Source: Candidatus Accumulibacter sp. ACC003
GTDB taxonomy: Bacteria; Pseudomonadota; Gammaproteobacteria; Burkholderiales; Rhodocyclaceae
Direction: 5' to 3'
Length of the DNA: 64,000 nucleotides
Assembly: GCF_907163085.1 (NCBI RefSeq)
Contig: NZ_CAJQTX010000009.1
Span: forward strand, 124,001-188,000
Below the pieces are notes generated by a model. The model was not told where the DNA came from. It saw nothing but the letters and a program-made list of their open reading frames with translations, and did not search any database. Each line of letters begins with the position of its first letter. Position 1 is the first letter of the stretch. Of this stretch, positions 27,063-36,440 are shown piece by piece. A program made the translations under genes and the position numbers.

Positions 27063-27877
27063 CAAGTGTCCTTCCCGAGCAATTCACCCAACTCGCGACT
27101 ACGCGTGTTGGCCGCCAGGACGCCAGCGATAAAGCCCTCGCGCACGCCAAGTTCATCCATCGTCCGCAGAGCCGCTTCGGTGGTCCCCCCTTTGGAAGTG
27201 ACACGCTCGCGCAGAATGGCCGCGGCTTCGTCCGACTGCACCGCCAGTTTGGCAGCGCCAAGCACCGTTTCGATCGACAACTGGCGAGCCTGGGCGGCGG
27301 TGAGATTAAGAGCGATGGCGGCCTGCTGCAAGGCCTCAATGAACAGGAAAACGTAGGCCGGGCCACTACCAGAAATGGCGGTCACCGCGTCCATCTGGGC
27401 TTCCTCGGCGACCCACAGGGTACTGCCGACAGCCTGCAGGATGCGCTCGGCGCCGAGTCGTTCGGCCATCGACACTCCCGGTAGCGCACACAACCCGGTG
27501 ATGCCGGAGCCGATCAGCGCCGGGGTATTGGGCATCGCTCGGACAATTTTTCCATAGCCCCCCAGCCAGCGTGAGAGGTCGGCCAGACGCAGGCCGGCAG
27601 CAATGCTGATGACCAATTGCTGGCTGAGACGTTTCGCCAGTGACTCGCTGGCGTCGCGCATCTGCTGCGGCTTGACCGACAGGAGCACTGCATCGCAATC
27701 GAGCGCCGCGGCAGTTGGCGCCTCATAACAGCGGACGCCGTAGACAAGGCGAAGCTTGGCGCGTCCCTGTGCCCCCAACTCGATGACCGCAATATCGGCC
27801 GTCGAGAAACCTGTCTTCACCAGGCCGCCGATCAAAGCGTTGGCCATGTTGCCACCGCCCAGGAATGTAATTCTCAT
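27062..27877 (-). CDS. proC: Pyrroline-5-carboxylate reductase
   Basis: 271 residues. Last step of proline synthesis, NAD(P)H-dependent. Rossmann motif ITFLGGGNMANALIGGL at the N-terminus, VLLSVKPQQM, RAMPNTPALIGSGITGL and the C-terminal signature TSKGGTTEAALRTMDELG. Starts within the yggS stop codon (ATGA overlap) and couples to yggT. Confidence 0.96.
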   Translation of the reverse strand: MRITFLGGGNMANALIGGLVKTGFSTADIAVIELGAQGRAKLRLVYGVRCYEAPTAAALDCDAVLLSVKPQQMRDASESLAKRLSQQLVISIAAGLRLADLSRWLGGYGKIVRAMPNTPALIGSGITGLCALPGVSMAERLGAERILQAVGSTLWVAEEAQMDAVTAISGSGPAYVFLFIEALQQAAIALNLTAAQARQLSIETVLGAAKLAVQSDEAAAILRERVTSKGGTTEAALRTMDELGVREGFIAGVLAANTRSRELGELLGKDT

Positions 27878-28563
27878 GCTCTGTTTCTCTCACCAAAAAT
27901 CGCGGTACCGACGCGTAGCAGCGTCGCGCCCTCGGCAATTGCCGCCTCGAGGTCATGCGACATACCCATCGAAAGTGTATCAAGCGCCAGGCCATCGGCC
28001 TGCAGTTGTTCGAAAAGTTCGCGCAGCCGGCGAAAAGGGCGGCGCTGCGTCAGGAAATCGTCACTGCGCGCTGGAATAGTCATCAGACCACGCAAGCGCA
28101 GCTTCGGCAAGCCGGCGACCGCGTGCGCCAGCGTCCGCGCTTCAGCAATAGCGACACCGCTCTTGCTGGCCTCGCCGCTGACATTCACCTGCAGGCAAAT
28201 CGACAGAGGTGGCAATGACGCTGGGCGCTGCTCGGAAAGCCGTTCGCCGATCCGCAAGCGGTCCACAGAATGCACCCAGTTGAAAGCCTCGGCAAGCACG
28301 CGCGTCTTGTTGCTCTGCAGCGAACCGATGAAATGCCAGTCCAGCCCAAGGTCGCGCAGCTTGGCCATTTTCTCGAGACCCTCCTGGACAAAGCTCTCGC
28401 CAAAGGCGCGCTGCCCGGCTGCCGCGACTTCGCGAATGTCCGCTGCCGGCCAGGCCTTGCTGACGGCGAGCAGGTCGATGCCAGCGGGATCCCGTCCGTA
28501 CTCGCTCGCCGCGCGGGCGACTCGCACGAGAACGGCTTGCAGCTTGGCGGGAAGTGTGGTCAT
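27874..28563 (-). CDS. yggS: YggS family pyridoxal phosphate homeostasis protein
   Basis: 229 residues, TIM-barrel PLP-binding protein: LLAVSKAWPAADIR with the PLP lysine, FGESFVQEGLEKM, WHFIGSLQSNKTR, VNVSGEASKSGV, LRGLMTIPA and LSMGMSHDLEAAIAEGATLLRVGTAIFG. Carries PLP and keeps its pool balanced; no catalysis known. The ATG at 28561-28563 is the natural start; the frame stays open beyond it only across the divergent pilT gene. Confidence 0.95.
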   Translation of the reverse strand: MTTLPAKLQAVLVRVARAASEYGRDPAGIDLLAVSKAWPAADIREVAAAGQRAFGESFVQEGLEKMAKLRDLGLDWHFIGSLQSNKTRVLAEAFNWVHSVDRLRIGERLSEQRPASLPPLSICLQVNVSGEASKSGVAIAEARTLAHAVAGLPKLRLRGLMTIPARSDDFLTQRRPFRRLRELFEQLQADGLALDTLSMGMSHDLEAAIAEGATLLRVGTAIFGERNRA

Positions 28564-28632
28564 AATCAGGCGTTGCGCAGGTTGCCCAGAGTATAGCACC
28601 GCGCCCTGCTCATCGCCCGAGGACCGAACCGG

Positions 28633-29679
28633 ATGGACATCACAGAACTGCTGGCCTTCAGCGTCAAGAACAAGGCTTCCGACCTGCATCTGTCGTCCGG
28701 ACTGCCGCCGATGATCCGGGTGAACGGCGACGTGCGCCGCATCAACCTGCCGGCGATGGAGCACAAGGACGTGCACGCGATGGTCTACGACATCATGAGC
28801 GACGGCCAGCGCAAACAGTACGAAGACACCCGGGAATGCGACTTTTCCTTCGAGATTCCCAATCTGGCGCGCTTCCGCGTCAACGCCTTCATCCAGAATC
28901 GCGGCGCCAGTGCGGTCTTCCGGACAATTCCGTCGAAGGTCCTGACGCTGGAAGAACTCAATTGCCCGAAGATTTTCAAGGACATCTCCGAGTTTCCCCG
29001 CGGCATCGTGCTGGTCACCGGCCCGACGGGCTCGGGCAAATCCACCACCCTGGCAGCGATGGTCAACCACGTCAATGAGACCATGTACGGCCACATTCTC
29101 ACCGTCGAGGATCCGATCGAGTTCGTTCATCAGTCGAAGAAGAGCCTGATCAACCAGCGCGAAATCGGTACGCACACCCTGTCCTTCCAGAATGCCCTGC
29201 GTTCGGCGCTGCGCGAGGACCCGGACGTCATTCTGGTCGGCGAACTACGTGACCTCGAAACGATCCGGCTGGCGCTCACCGGCGCCGAGACCGGCCACCT
29301 GGTGTTCGCCACCCTGCACACCTCGAGTGCCGCCAAGACCATCGACCGCGTCGTCGACGTCTTCCCGGCTGCCGAAAAAGAAATGGTTCGATCGATGCTT
29401 TCCGAATCGCTGCGCGCCGTCATCTCACAAACGCTGCTGAAAACCAAGGATGGCCTCGGACGTATAGCCGCGCACGAGATCATGATCGGCACACCGGCAA
29501 TCCGCAACCTGATCCGCGAGAACAAGGTGGCGCAGATGTATTCGGCGTTGCAGACAGGACAACAGCATGGCATGCAGACGCTCGACCAGAATCTCGCCGA
29601 GATGGTCAAGCGCAATCTCGTTTCGGTGGCCGAAGCGAAAAGCAAAGCCGCCAACAAAGACAGCTTCGCCGGCATTTAA
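28633..29679 (+). CDS. pilT: Type IV pilus retraction ATPase PilT
   Basis: 348 residues, normal length. Walker A GPTGSGKSTT with Lys136, Asp box TVEDPIEFVH, Walker B region DPDVILVGELRDLETIRLAL, His box GHLVFATLHTSSAAKTIDR and the AIRNLIRENK segment that PilT needs for retraction. Hexameric motor depolymerising type IV pili. 27 bases before pilU; divergent from yggS across 69 bases. Confidence 0.97.
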   Translation: MDITELLAFSVKNKASDLHLSSGLPPMIRVNGDVRRINLPAMEHKDVHAMVYDIMSDGQRKQYEDTRECDFSFEIPNLARFRVNAFIQNRGASAVFRTIPSKVLTLEELNCPKIFKDISEFPRGIVLVTGPTGSGKSTTLAAMVNHVNETMYGHILTVEDPIEFVHQSKKSLINQREIGTHTLSFQNALRSALREDPDVILVGELRDLETIRLALTGAETGHLVFATLHTSSAAKTIDRVVDVFPAAEKEMVRSMLSESLRAVISQTLLKTKDGLGRIAAHEIMIGTPAIRNLIRENKVAQMYSALQTGQQHGMQTLDQNLAEMVKRNLVSVAEAKSKAANKDSFAGI

Positions 29680-29706
29680 GCTCGCCTGGCGAGCAGGAGG
29701 AAGATC

Positions 29707-30843
29707 ATGGAACACGACCAAGCGCTGAAGTTCATGCACGAACTGTTGCGCCTGATGACCCAGAAGAATGGTTCCGACCTCTTCATTACCGCCCATTTTC
29801 CCCCGGCGATCAAGATCGACGGCAAAGTGATGCCGGTGTCCAACCAGCCACTGCTGCCGCAGCACTCGGCGGAATTGGCACGCTCGATCATGAACGACCG
29901 TCAAGCGTCCGAGTTCGAGGACAAGAAGGAATGTAACTTCGCCATCTCGCCCTCTGGAATCGGTCGCTTTCGCGTCAATGCACTGGTCCAGCAGGGGCGA
30001 GTCGCCGTCGTCTGCCGGACGATCAACCTGGTGGTGCCGACTCTGGACGATCTTGCCTTGCCGGCAGTCCTCAAGGACATCGCACTGACCAGTCGCGGGC
30101 TGGTAATTTTCGTTGGCGGTACCGGTACTGGCAAGACCACCTCGCTGGCGGCGCTGGTCGATCACCGGAACAGTAATAGCCACGGCCATATCATTACCAT
30201 CGAGGACCCCATCGAGTTCGTCCACGAGCACAAGAAATGCATCATCACGCAGCGCGAGGTCGGCGTCGACACGGACACCTGGGAAGGCGCTCTGAAGAAC
30301 ACCCTGCGGCAGGCACCAAACGTGATCATGATGGGTGAGATTCGCGACCGAGCGACAATGGACTACGCCATCGCCTTCGCCGAAACGGGCCATCTATGCC
30401 TGGCCACGCTGCACGCCAACAGCAGCAACCAGGCGATTGACCGAATCATCAACTTTTTCCCCGAGGAACGCCGCCACCAGTTGCTGATGGACCTCTCGCT
30501 GAACCTGCGCGCCATCGTTTCGCAGCGCCTGCTACCGAAGAAAGACGGTAAGGGAAGGGTGCCGGCGATCGAGATCCTGCTCAACTCGCCGCTGATCTCC
30601 GACCTGATCTTCAAGGGCCAGGTACACGAGATCAAGGAGGTCATGAAGCGCTCGCGCGAACTCGGCATGCAGACCTTTGACCAAGCCCTGTTTGAGCTCT
30701 ACGAAGCCGGCCAGATTAGCTATCCGGATGCCATGCGCAACGCCGACTCGCTCAACGACCTACGGCTGCAGATCAAGCTCAACGGCAAGGAGTCGCATGA
30801 CCGGGACCTCACTGCCGGCATCGGCCACCTGGGCATCGTCTGA
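29707..30843 (+). CDS. pilU: PilT-dependent retraction ATPase PilU
   Basis: 378 residues, longer than PilT at the C-terminus as is usual. Walker A GGTGTGKTTS with Lys143, TIEDPIEFVHEHK, VIMMGEIRDRATMDYAI and GHLCLATLHANSSNQAIDR. Supports PilT under load. GGAGGAAG lies before the ATG. Works with the Chp pathway at 12.0-20.9 kb. Confidence 0.96.
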   Translation: MEHDQALKFMHELLRLMTQKNGSDLFITAHFPPAIKIDGKVMPVSNQPLLPQHSAELARSIMNDRQASEFEDKKECNFAISPSGIGRFRVNALVQQGRVAVVCRTINLVVPTLDDLALPAVLKDIALTSRGLVIFVGGTGTGKTTSLAALVDHRNSNSHGHIITIEDPIEFVHEHKKCIITQREVGVDTDTWEGALKNTLRQAPNVIMMGEIRDRATMDYAIAFAETGHLCLATLHANSSNQAIDRIINFFPEERRHQLLMDLSLNLRAIVSQRLLPKKDGKGRVPAIEILLNSPLISDLIFKGQVHEIKEVMKRSRELGMQTFDQALFELYEAGQISYPDAMRNADSLNDLRLQIKLNGKESHDRDLTAGIGHLGIV

Positions 30844-30927
30844 CAGCCAGCGCAACGCCGCCCTTCGGCGGCCGGGCGCAGGCGAGCCCCCCCCGGCAAG
30901 GGCACCGCACACAGCGGCGGCGATTAC

Positions 30928-32088
30928 CTACGACGCGCTCGCCGCAGCCTTGCCGCGGTTGCTGCCGGCGACCATTCGGAATTCATACAGACGGCAATCG
31001 AGGGCACCATTGAACAGCGGCGTCTTCTTGCTTGGCGTCAAGCGAACCAGTTTCGGCAGGCGTGTGTCGGCGCTGATCAGGTAGCAGCTCCAGCCGGCAA
31101 ACCGGCGCTTCAGCGCATGCCCCAGTAGGGGGTAGAACTCAGCCAGCTCCTCATCGCTGGACACCCGCTCGCCGTAGGGCGGATTGCTGACCATGATGCC
31201 GGCGGCGGCTGGCGCGTCGATCTCGAGCAAATCGCCCGAGGCAAGACTGACCGCCGGCAGCAATCCGGCACGATCGAGGTTGGCAAGAGCGGCGCGCACG
31301 GCTACCGGCGAAATGTCGCTGCCAAAAATCGCTGCCGGTGCCGCCGGCTTCTCGGCTGCTTGCGCTGCCTCGAGCATGCTTTTCCAGACTTGCGGGTCAA
31401 AATGGCGCAGGCCTTGAAATGCGAAATCACGACGGGCGCCCGGCGCGCGATTGAGCGCAATCTGCGCCGCCTCGAGCAGAAAAGTGCCACTCCCGCACAT
31501 CGGGTCAAGCAGCGCCGTACCGGGCTGCCAGCCACTGAGGCGCAAGATGCCGGCGGCCAGATTTTCCCGCAGCGGCGCTTCGACGGTCTTCTGGCGGAAA
31601 CCCCGCTGATAAAGCGGCGCACCGGAGGTATCAAGATAAAGAGTGCACTCGTCGCTATTGATGAAACCCTGAATGCGGACGTCCGGCTGGCGCGTATCGA
31701 CGCTCGGCCGGCGAGCAAAGTCGCGGCGAAAGCGATCACAAATCGCGTCCTTGATGCGCAAGGTCACGAACTCGATACTTTTTAGTGGACTCTTTACCGC
31801 ATTGACGTCGACCCGAATGGTCTGCTCGGGAACGAACCACTTCGGCCACGGCGTGTCCAGCGCCAGCTCGTAGATGTCTTGCTCCTTCGCATAGCTCGCT
31901 TGCGCCACCCGCCACAAGATGCGCGTAGCGATCCGCGAGTGGAGATTGGCGCGGTAGCAAACCGGCCACTCGCCGACGAAATGAACGCCGCCGGAAATCT
32001 GCTGCAGTTCGGCAGCACCAGCCGCCGCAAGGTCCTCGGCGAGTAAAGGCTCGAGGCCGCGTGGGCAGCTTGCAAAATAGGTTTCCAC
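30928..32088 (-). CDS. RlmL-type 23S rRNA (guanine-N2) methyltransferase with THUMP domain
   Basis: 386 residues. N-terminal THUMP-type segment (FASCPRGLEPLLAEDL, GGVHFVG, ANLHSRIATRILWRVA), then a Rossmann methyltransferase: LLDPMCGSGTFLLEAA, FGSDISPVAVRAA and the N2-guanine motif VSNPPYGERVSSDEELAEFYPLLG. In E. coli RlmL is the N-terminal half of a two-enzyme fusion; here only that half is present. Ends 84 bases after pilU on the opposite strand. Confidence 0.9.
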   Translation of the reverse strand: METYFASCPRGLEPLLAEDLAAAGAAELQQISGGVHFVGEWPVCYRANLHSRIATRILWRVAQASYAKEQDIYELALDTPWPKWFVPEQTIRVDVNAVKSPLKSIEFVTLRIKDAICDRFRRDFARRPSVDTRQPDVRIQGFINSDECTLYLDTSGAPLYQRGFRQKTVEAPLRENLAAGILRLSGWQPGTALLDPMCGSGTFLLEAAQIALNRAPGARRDFAFQGLRHFDPQVWKSMLEAAQAAEKPAAPAAIFGSDISPVAVRAALANLDRAGLLPAVSLASGDLLEIDAPAAAGIMVSNPPYGERVSSDEELAEFYPLLGHALKRRFAGWSCYLISADTRLPKLVRLTPSKKTPLFNGALDCRLYEFRMVAGSNRGKAAASAS

Positions 32089-32111
32089 GATTGTCTCCCG
32101 ATAGCTGTGGA

Positions 32112-32528
32112 CTAGAATGGCTTGACGACCGCGAGATAAGTCACGGCCAGCAATAAGAGCACCGGTAGTTCATTGAACCAGCGGAACCAGACGTGACTGC
32201 GGACCTTGCGATCCGCCTTGAAGTCGCGCAGCAAGCAGCCGCAATAGGCATGATAGGCAATCAGCAGCAGTATCAGGGCGATCTTGGCGTGCAGCCAGCC
32301 GCCCGAAAAACCATAGCCCAGCCACAACCACAGGCCAAGAGCAACCGCCAGGGCGCCGATCGGCGTCATGAAACGATAGAGCTTGCCGGCCATCAACAGC
32401 AGACGGTCTCGCTCGGCAGTGCTGTCGGCCTTGACCATCGCCAGATTGACGAATATGCGCGGCAGGTAGAACAAACCCGCGAACCAGCTGACGACCATCC
32501 ACAGATGCAGAACCTTGACTACGAGCAC
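32112..32528 (-). CDS. CopD/HemJ-like small membrane protein
   Basis: 138 residues with four hydrophobic helices and the start VVKVLHLWMVVSWFAGLFYLPRIFV, characteristic of the UPF0093/HemJ-CopD group; a second conserved part is HAKIALILLLIAYHAYCG. HemJ members oxidise protoporphyrinogen using heme-binding histidines, both of which seem present (His in KVLHLW and HAKI). The GTG start follows AAAGGAAT. Overlaps the upstream epimerase-like gene by 10 bases. Function as protoporphyrinogen oxidase is likely but not certain. Confidence 0.75.
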   Translation of the reverse strand: MLVVKVLHLWMVVSWFAGLFYLPRIFVNLAMVKADSTAERDRLLLMAGKLYRFMTPIGALAVALGLWLWLGYGFSGGWLHAKIALILLLIAYHAYCGCLLRDFKADRKVRSHVWFRWFNELPVLLLLAVTYLAVVKPF

Positions 32529-33427
32529 GCGCTATTCCTTTCATCGACCGCCGCCACCACACCATCATCGACCAGCGGAAAGCGCAGCCTGGCCCGAAGC
32601 TCGGTCCTGATGCGCTGATTCGACAAGCGGCGTGATTCGCTCATGAATGAAAATTGCAGCGGCGACAATTGCTCCTGCGCAGCGCTGCGCGACAGACGAG
32701 GCACCCTCGGAATTCCGAAACGATCGGCGACAAGGTCGAAATAGTCACCCATCTTGATTTCCGAATCATCCGTCGCATTGTAGATACGGTTGCTGCGGCC
32801 GTAGCGCAGTGCGGCGCAGGTCAGCGCCGCCAGATCCTCGGCGTGTACGTGATTGGTATACACGTCGTCAGCCTCGTTGAGCGCCGCGGTCGCTTTGCGC
32901 AAGCGCTCGAGTGGCAGACGATCGGTGGCGTAGATGCCGGGGGCGCGCAAGATGCTGACCACCACACCACGGCGGCCAAAGGCACGCAGCTGCCGCTCGG
33001 CGTCAACCCGGCGGTGCGCACGAGCGGTGCCCGGCCGCAGCGCGCGGGTCTCGTCAACGCGTTCACCCGAGCAATCGCCATAAACGCCCGTCGTACTTAT
33101 ATACACGATCCGCTGTGGTAGACTCAAGCCGCGACTCAGCGCTGCCAACAGGTTACAAGTCCGGCGGTCGCGCTGCTCGCCCGCGCCCCCTTCGAGCTTG
33201 CTCGCCGGCGGCGGCGCCAGATGGACGATGACATCGGCCAGGCCGGCAATACGCTGCAGGCTGCGCGGCTGGTCCAGGTCGGCAAGGACAGGCTTGGCGC
33301 CGCTGTCACGCCAGAAAGCGGCTTGCTCGAACTCGCGTACCAGTGCGAAAACGCGGTAGTGGCCGAGCAGACGGGGCAGCAAACGACGGGCAATATCTCC
33401 ACAGCCGACGATTAATAGTTTTTGCAC
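32519..33427 (-). CDS. NAD(P)-binding epimerase/dehydratase-like (extended SDR) protein
   Basis: 302 residues. Rossmann start LLIVGCGDIARRLLPRLL, VIVHLAPPP, and the catalytic-site region YISTTGVYGDCSG; the YxxxK pair is not clearly present, as in YeeZ-type atypical SDRs. Substrate unknown. Divergent from the iron-sulfur flavoreductase gene with a 39-base gap; translationally coupled to the HemJ-like gene. Confidence 0.8.
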   Translation of the reverse strand: MQKLLIVGCGDIARRLLPRLLGHYRVFALVREFEQAAFWRDSGAKPVLADLDQPRSLQRIAGLADVIVHLAPPPASKLEGGAGEQRDRRTCNLLAALSRGLSLPQRIVYISTTGVYGDCSGERVDETRALRPGTARAHRRVDAERQLRAFGRRGVVVSILRAPGIYATDRLPLERLRKATAALNEADDVYTNHVHAEDLAALTCAALRYGRSNRIYNATDDSEIKMGDYFDLVADRFGIPRVPRLSRSAAQEQLSPLQFSFMSESRRLSNQRIRTELRARLRFPLVDDGVVAAVDERNSACS

Positions 33428-33466
33428 GGCGCAATTTTACCGGATTCGGACATCAGCGGAGATTCA

Positions 33467-34540
33467 ATGGGTTTTCAGGTCAGTATTCAGCCAAGCCAGC
33501 AGCATTTCCAGGCGGACGCGACCGAGAGCATTCTCGAAGCGGCACTGCGGCAGGGGCTGAGTCTTCCTTACGGTTGCCGCGATGGCGTTTGCGGCTCGTG
33601 CCGGGGCAAGGTCTTGAGCGGCCATGTCGAGCACGGCAAGGCGCAGCCCGATGTTCTCAGCGAGGCTGAGCGGGCGGCAGGCTTCGCGCTCTTCTGTTGC
33701 GCCAGGGCCAGAAGCGACCTGTGCATCGAAAGCCGCGAGTTGCGCTCGCTGGCCGACATCCCGGTCCGCACGCTGCCGGCGCGAGTGCAAAAACTGACCC
33801 GCGCGGCGCCCGACGTGATGCTTGTCGAGTTGAAGCTGCCCGCCAACGAGCGCCTGCAGTTTCTCGCCGGGCAGTACGTAGACATCCTGCTGCCGCAAGG
33901 CAAGCGGCGCGCTTTTTCGCTTGCCAATGCACCGCAAGACGACGCCTTCCTGCAATTGCATATCCGCCACACGCCCGGTGGAAAGTTTACCGCGCACGTC
34001 TTCAACACCATGAAGGAACGCGACATCCTGCGCCTTTGCGGGCCACACGGCAGCTTCTTTCTGCGCAGCGAATCAGCAAAGCCGATACTGCTGGTCGCTG
34101 CTGGCACCGGCTTTGCGCCGATCAAGGCGATGGTCCAGCAGGCGATCAGCGAAGGCAACAAGCGATCAATGTACGTCTATTGGGGTGGCCGTGCGCGTGC
34201 CGACCTCTACCTCCTGCAGCTGGGTGAAAGCTGGCCGACCGAGCACGCCCAGCTGAATTTCGTCCCGGTGCTGTCGGAGCCGCTGGCCGACGACAATTGG
34301 CAGGGTCGAAGCGGCCTCGTTCATCAGGTCGCAATGGCCGACCATCCTGACCTTTCGGGTTTTCAGGCCTACGTCTGTGGCTCGCCGGCGATGGTCGCCG
34401 CCGCCCGGCGAGACTTCGTGACGCGCGGCCGCTTGCCAGTCGAGGAGTTTTTTGCCGACTCGTTCGACTTCGCCGCCGATACGCTCGCGGCCATTGAAAC
34501 GCTCACCGCTTCGCACATCAGGGCCAGCCAAAATGAATAA
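33467..34540 (+). CDS. 2Fe-2S ferredoxin / FAD / NAD(P) reductase (CDP-6-deoxyglucoseen-reductase-like)
   Basis: 357 residues. N-terminal plant-type ferredoxin (LPYGCRDGVCGSCRGKV, final Cys in ALFCCARA), FAD-binding barrel (RAFSLANAPQ in place of RxYS) and NAD-binding domain (LLVAAGTGFAPIKAMV, YVCGSPAMVAAARRDF). Such reductases feed electrons to oxygenases or dehydratases; CDP-6-deoxy-delta-3,4-glucoseen reductase is a common automatic name and no sugar genes are nearby, so a general electron-transfer role is safer. Start ATG at 33467 after GCGGAGA. Confidence 0.88.
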   Translation: MGFQVSIQPSQQHFQADATESILEAALRQGLSLPYGCRDGVCGSCRGKVLSGHVEHGKAQPDVLSEAERAAGFALFCCARARSDLCIESRELRSLADIPVRTLPARVQKLTRAAPDVMLVELKLPANERLQFLAGQYVDILLPQGKRRAFSLANAPQDDAFLQLHIRHTPGGKFTAHVFNTMKERDILRLCGPHGSFFLRSESAKPILLVAAGTGFAPIKAMVQQAISEGNKRSMYVYWGGRARADLYLLQLGESWPTEHAQLNFVPVLSEPLADDNWQGRSGLVHQVAMADHPDLSGFQAYVCGSPAMVAAARRDFVTRGRLPVEEFFADSFDFAADTLAAIETLTASHIRASQNE

Positions 34541-35708
34541 GATCTTCATGTCCCGCGAGCCTTTGCTCAACCGCCAAAGCAGGGTCATCGCTACTCGCCT
34601 GACGCTCCAGATGGACGACAAGGCGAGCATGCAGGACGCGGTAAACGCCCTCAGCGCTCTCGATGACATCTGGCCGCGCAGCGAAAAACCGGTCTTCATC
34701 AGTTGCCGAGGCCCGGCTTGCAGCGCAGGCCTTCTTGACTGGTCGACGCCAGACAACGCAACCATCGAGTTGACAGCGGCAACTCTGCTCGGCGCCGACG
34801 GACCCGATCTGATCGCCGCATTGCAAACCTGGCAACCGACCGTCTGCCTACTCTTCGATCCTCAGGCAACGCAGGCGCTGTCCGTCGACGTGCCGTTTCG
34901 CTTCATCGGCCTCGATGCCAGGCAGTTCACCCTGGGCCAACTCAAGCTGTTGGCGGCACGGACCAAGGCCTACGGAATGGGCGTCGCCTTCAACATCGCC
35001 AACGGCGAAGACTTTCGGGCGTGCCTGGACGCGGGCGTCACGGCCGCCGCCGGGTGGTTTTTCACGAAACCGACCAAGCTCCCGGCAAAAACTCTCAACC
35101 CGGCACAAAACAATATCGTGCGAGTCCTCAACCTGGTCCGCAGAAATGCCGACGTCAAGGAAATAGAGGCCGCCCTGAAGCATGACGTGGCGATGTCCTA
35201 CAAGCTCCTGCGCTACATCAATTCTGCCGGTTTTGGCCTGTCCTGCGAGATCCAGTCATTCCGCCACGCGGTCAGCATGCTCGGCTACGACAAGCTCAAT
35301 CGCTGGCTGTCGCTGCTACTGGCGACGGCCAGCAAGGATCCGATGGCGCCGGCCTTGATCTACACCGCGCTCGTGCGTGCGCGTTTGATGGAGTTGCTGG
35401 CGATCGGCCTGGTCGACCCGTCGGAGTACGACAACCTGTTCATCACCGGCGCCTTTTCCTTGCTCGACACCCTGCTCGGTGTCGGCATGGAACAGGCGCT
35501 CGATGCAATGCGCTTGCCTGACCCGATCTGTGACGCGCTGCTTGGCAACGGCGGTCGCTATCAACCCTTCCTCGAGCTGGCGCTGGCCAGCGAGAGCGCT
35601 GCCGCCGAGGGGGTCACCGAACAGGCGAGCATGCTGGGACTGACGGCCGACCAGTTCAACCGCGCACAACTGCAGGCGCTGTCCTTCGCCGAGACGATGG
35701 AATTTTAA
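34533..35708 (+). CDS. HDOD-domain signalling protein with a degenerate EAL-like N-terminus
   Basis: 391 residues. Starts KIFMSREPLLNRQSRVIATRL, the usual opening of EAL-HDOD (YuxH-type) proteins, but the EAL metal and catalytic residues are not visible. HDOD domain from about residue 190: LNLVRRNADVKEIEAALKHD, LLRYINSAGFGL, SFRHAVSMLGYDKLNRWLSLLL. These proteins act in regulation, often in c-di-GMP or motility networks, without known catalysis. The ATG overlaps the previous gene by 8 bases; a second ATG lies 15 bases later. Confidence 0.85.
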   Translation: MNKIFMSREPLLNRQSRVIATRLTLQMDDKASMQDAVNALSALDDIWPRSEKPVFISCRGPACSAGLLDWSTPDNATIELTAATLLGADGPDLIAALQTWQPTVCLLFDPQATQALSVDVPFRFIGLDARQFTLGQLKLLAARTKAYGMGVAFNIANGEDFRACLDAGVTAAAGWFFTKPTKLPAKTLNPAQNNIVRVLNLVRRNADVKEIEAALKHDVAMSYKLLRYINSAGFGLSCEIQSFRHAVSMLGYDKLNRWLSLLLATASKDPMAPALIYTALVRARLMELLAIGLVDPSEYDNLFITGAFSLLDTLLGVGMEQALDAMRLPDPICDALLGNGGRYQPFLELALASESAAAEGVTEQASMLGLTADQFNRAQLQALSFAETMEF

Positions 35709-35719
35709 GGTGGCCCCGG

Positions 35720-36424
35720 CTACTCGCCGAGATAGGCCGCCCGAACCTTGGGATCGGCAAGCAGCTTCCGCGACTCGTCGGTCACCGTGATCTCGCCGCT
35801 TTCCATGACGTATCCGCGCTGACTGACCTCGAGTGCCAGCTTGGCGTTCTGCTCGACGAGCAGAATCGTCATCCCCTCGCTGGCCACCGTACGAACGACC
35901 TCGAAGATCTTCTGGACCATGATCGGCGCGAGACCCATCGACGGTTCGTCGAGCAGCATCAGCTTGGGCTTGCTCATCAGCGCCCGGCCGATCGCCAGCA
36001 TCTGCTGCTCACCACCTGACAGCGTTCCCGCCATTTGCTGCGCCCGCTCCTTGAGACGCGGGAAGTGTCCCAGCACGTGCTCGAGGTCGCGCTCGATCGC
36101 CGCCTTGTCATTACGGGCGTAAGCACCCATGCGCAGATTCTCGAGGCAACTCATGCGCGGGAAGACGCCGCGACCTTCAGGCACCAGTGCGATCCCTTCA
36201 CTGACCAGTCCGTGCGGCGGCAGGGACAGCAGTTCCTTGCCGCGATAGCGGACGCTACCGCCCGCTGGTTCGAGCAGTCGCGCCAGCGCCCGCAGCGTGC
36301 TGCTCTTGCCGGCACCATTGGCACCGATCAGGGCGACCATCTCGCCCTCATTGACATGAAAGGTGATGCCGCGAACGGCCTGGATACCACCGTAGGAGAC
36401 GCGTAAACCGGTAACTTCGAGCAT
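35720..36424 (-). CDS. livF: Branched-chain amino acid ABC transporter ATP-binding protein LivF
   Basis: 234 residues. Walker A LIGANGAGKSST, signature TLSGGEQQMLAIGRAL, Walker B LMLLDEPSMGLAP, and the family end PKVRAAYLGE. Start ATG at 36422-36424, 16 bases after livG. Last gene of livK-livH-livM-livG-livF; powers uptake of leucine, isoleucine, valine or related amides and acids. Confidence 0.95.
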   Translation of the reverse strand: MLEVTGLRVSYGGIQAVRGITFHVNEGEMVALIGANGAGKSSTLRALARLLEPAGGSVRYRGKELLSLPPHGLVSEGIALVPEGRGVFPRMSCLENLRMGAYARNDKAAIERDLEHVLGHFPRLKERAQQMAGTLSGGEQQMLAIGRALMSKPKLMLLDEPSMGLAPIMVQKIFEVVRTVASEGMTILLVEQNAKLALEVSQRGYVMESGEITVTDESRKLLADPKVRAAYLGE

Positions 36425-36440
36425 GACTTGTCCGTTCTCT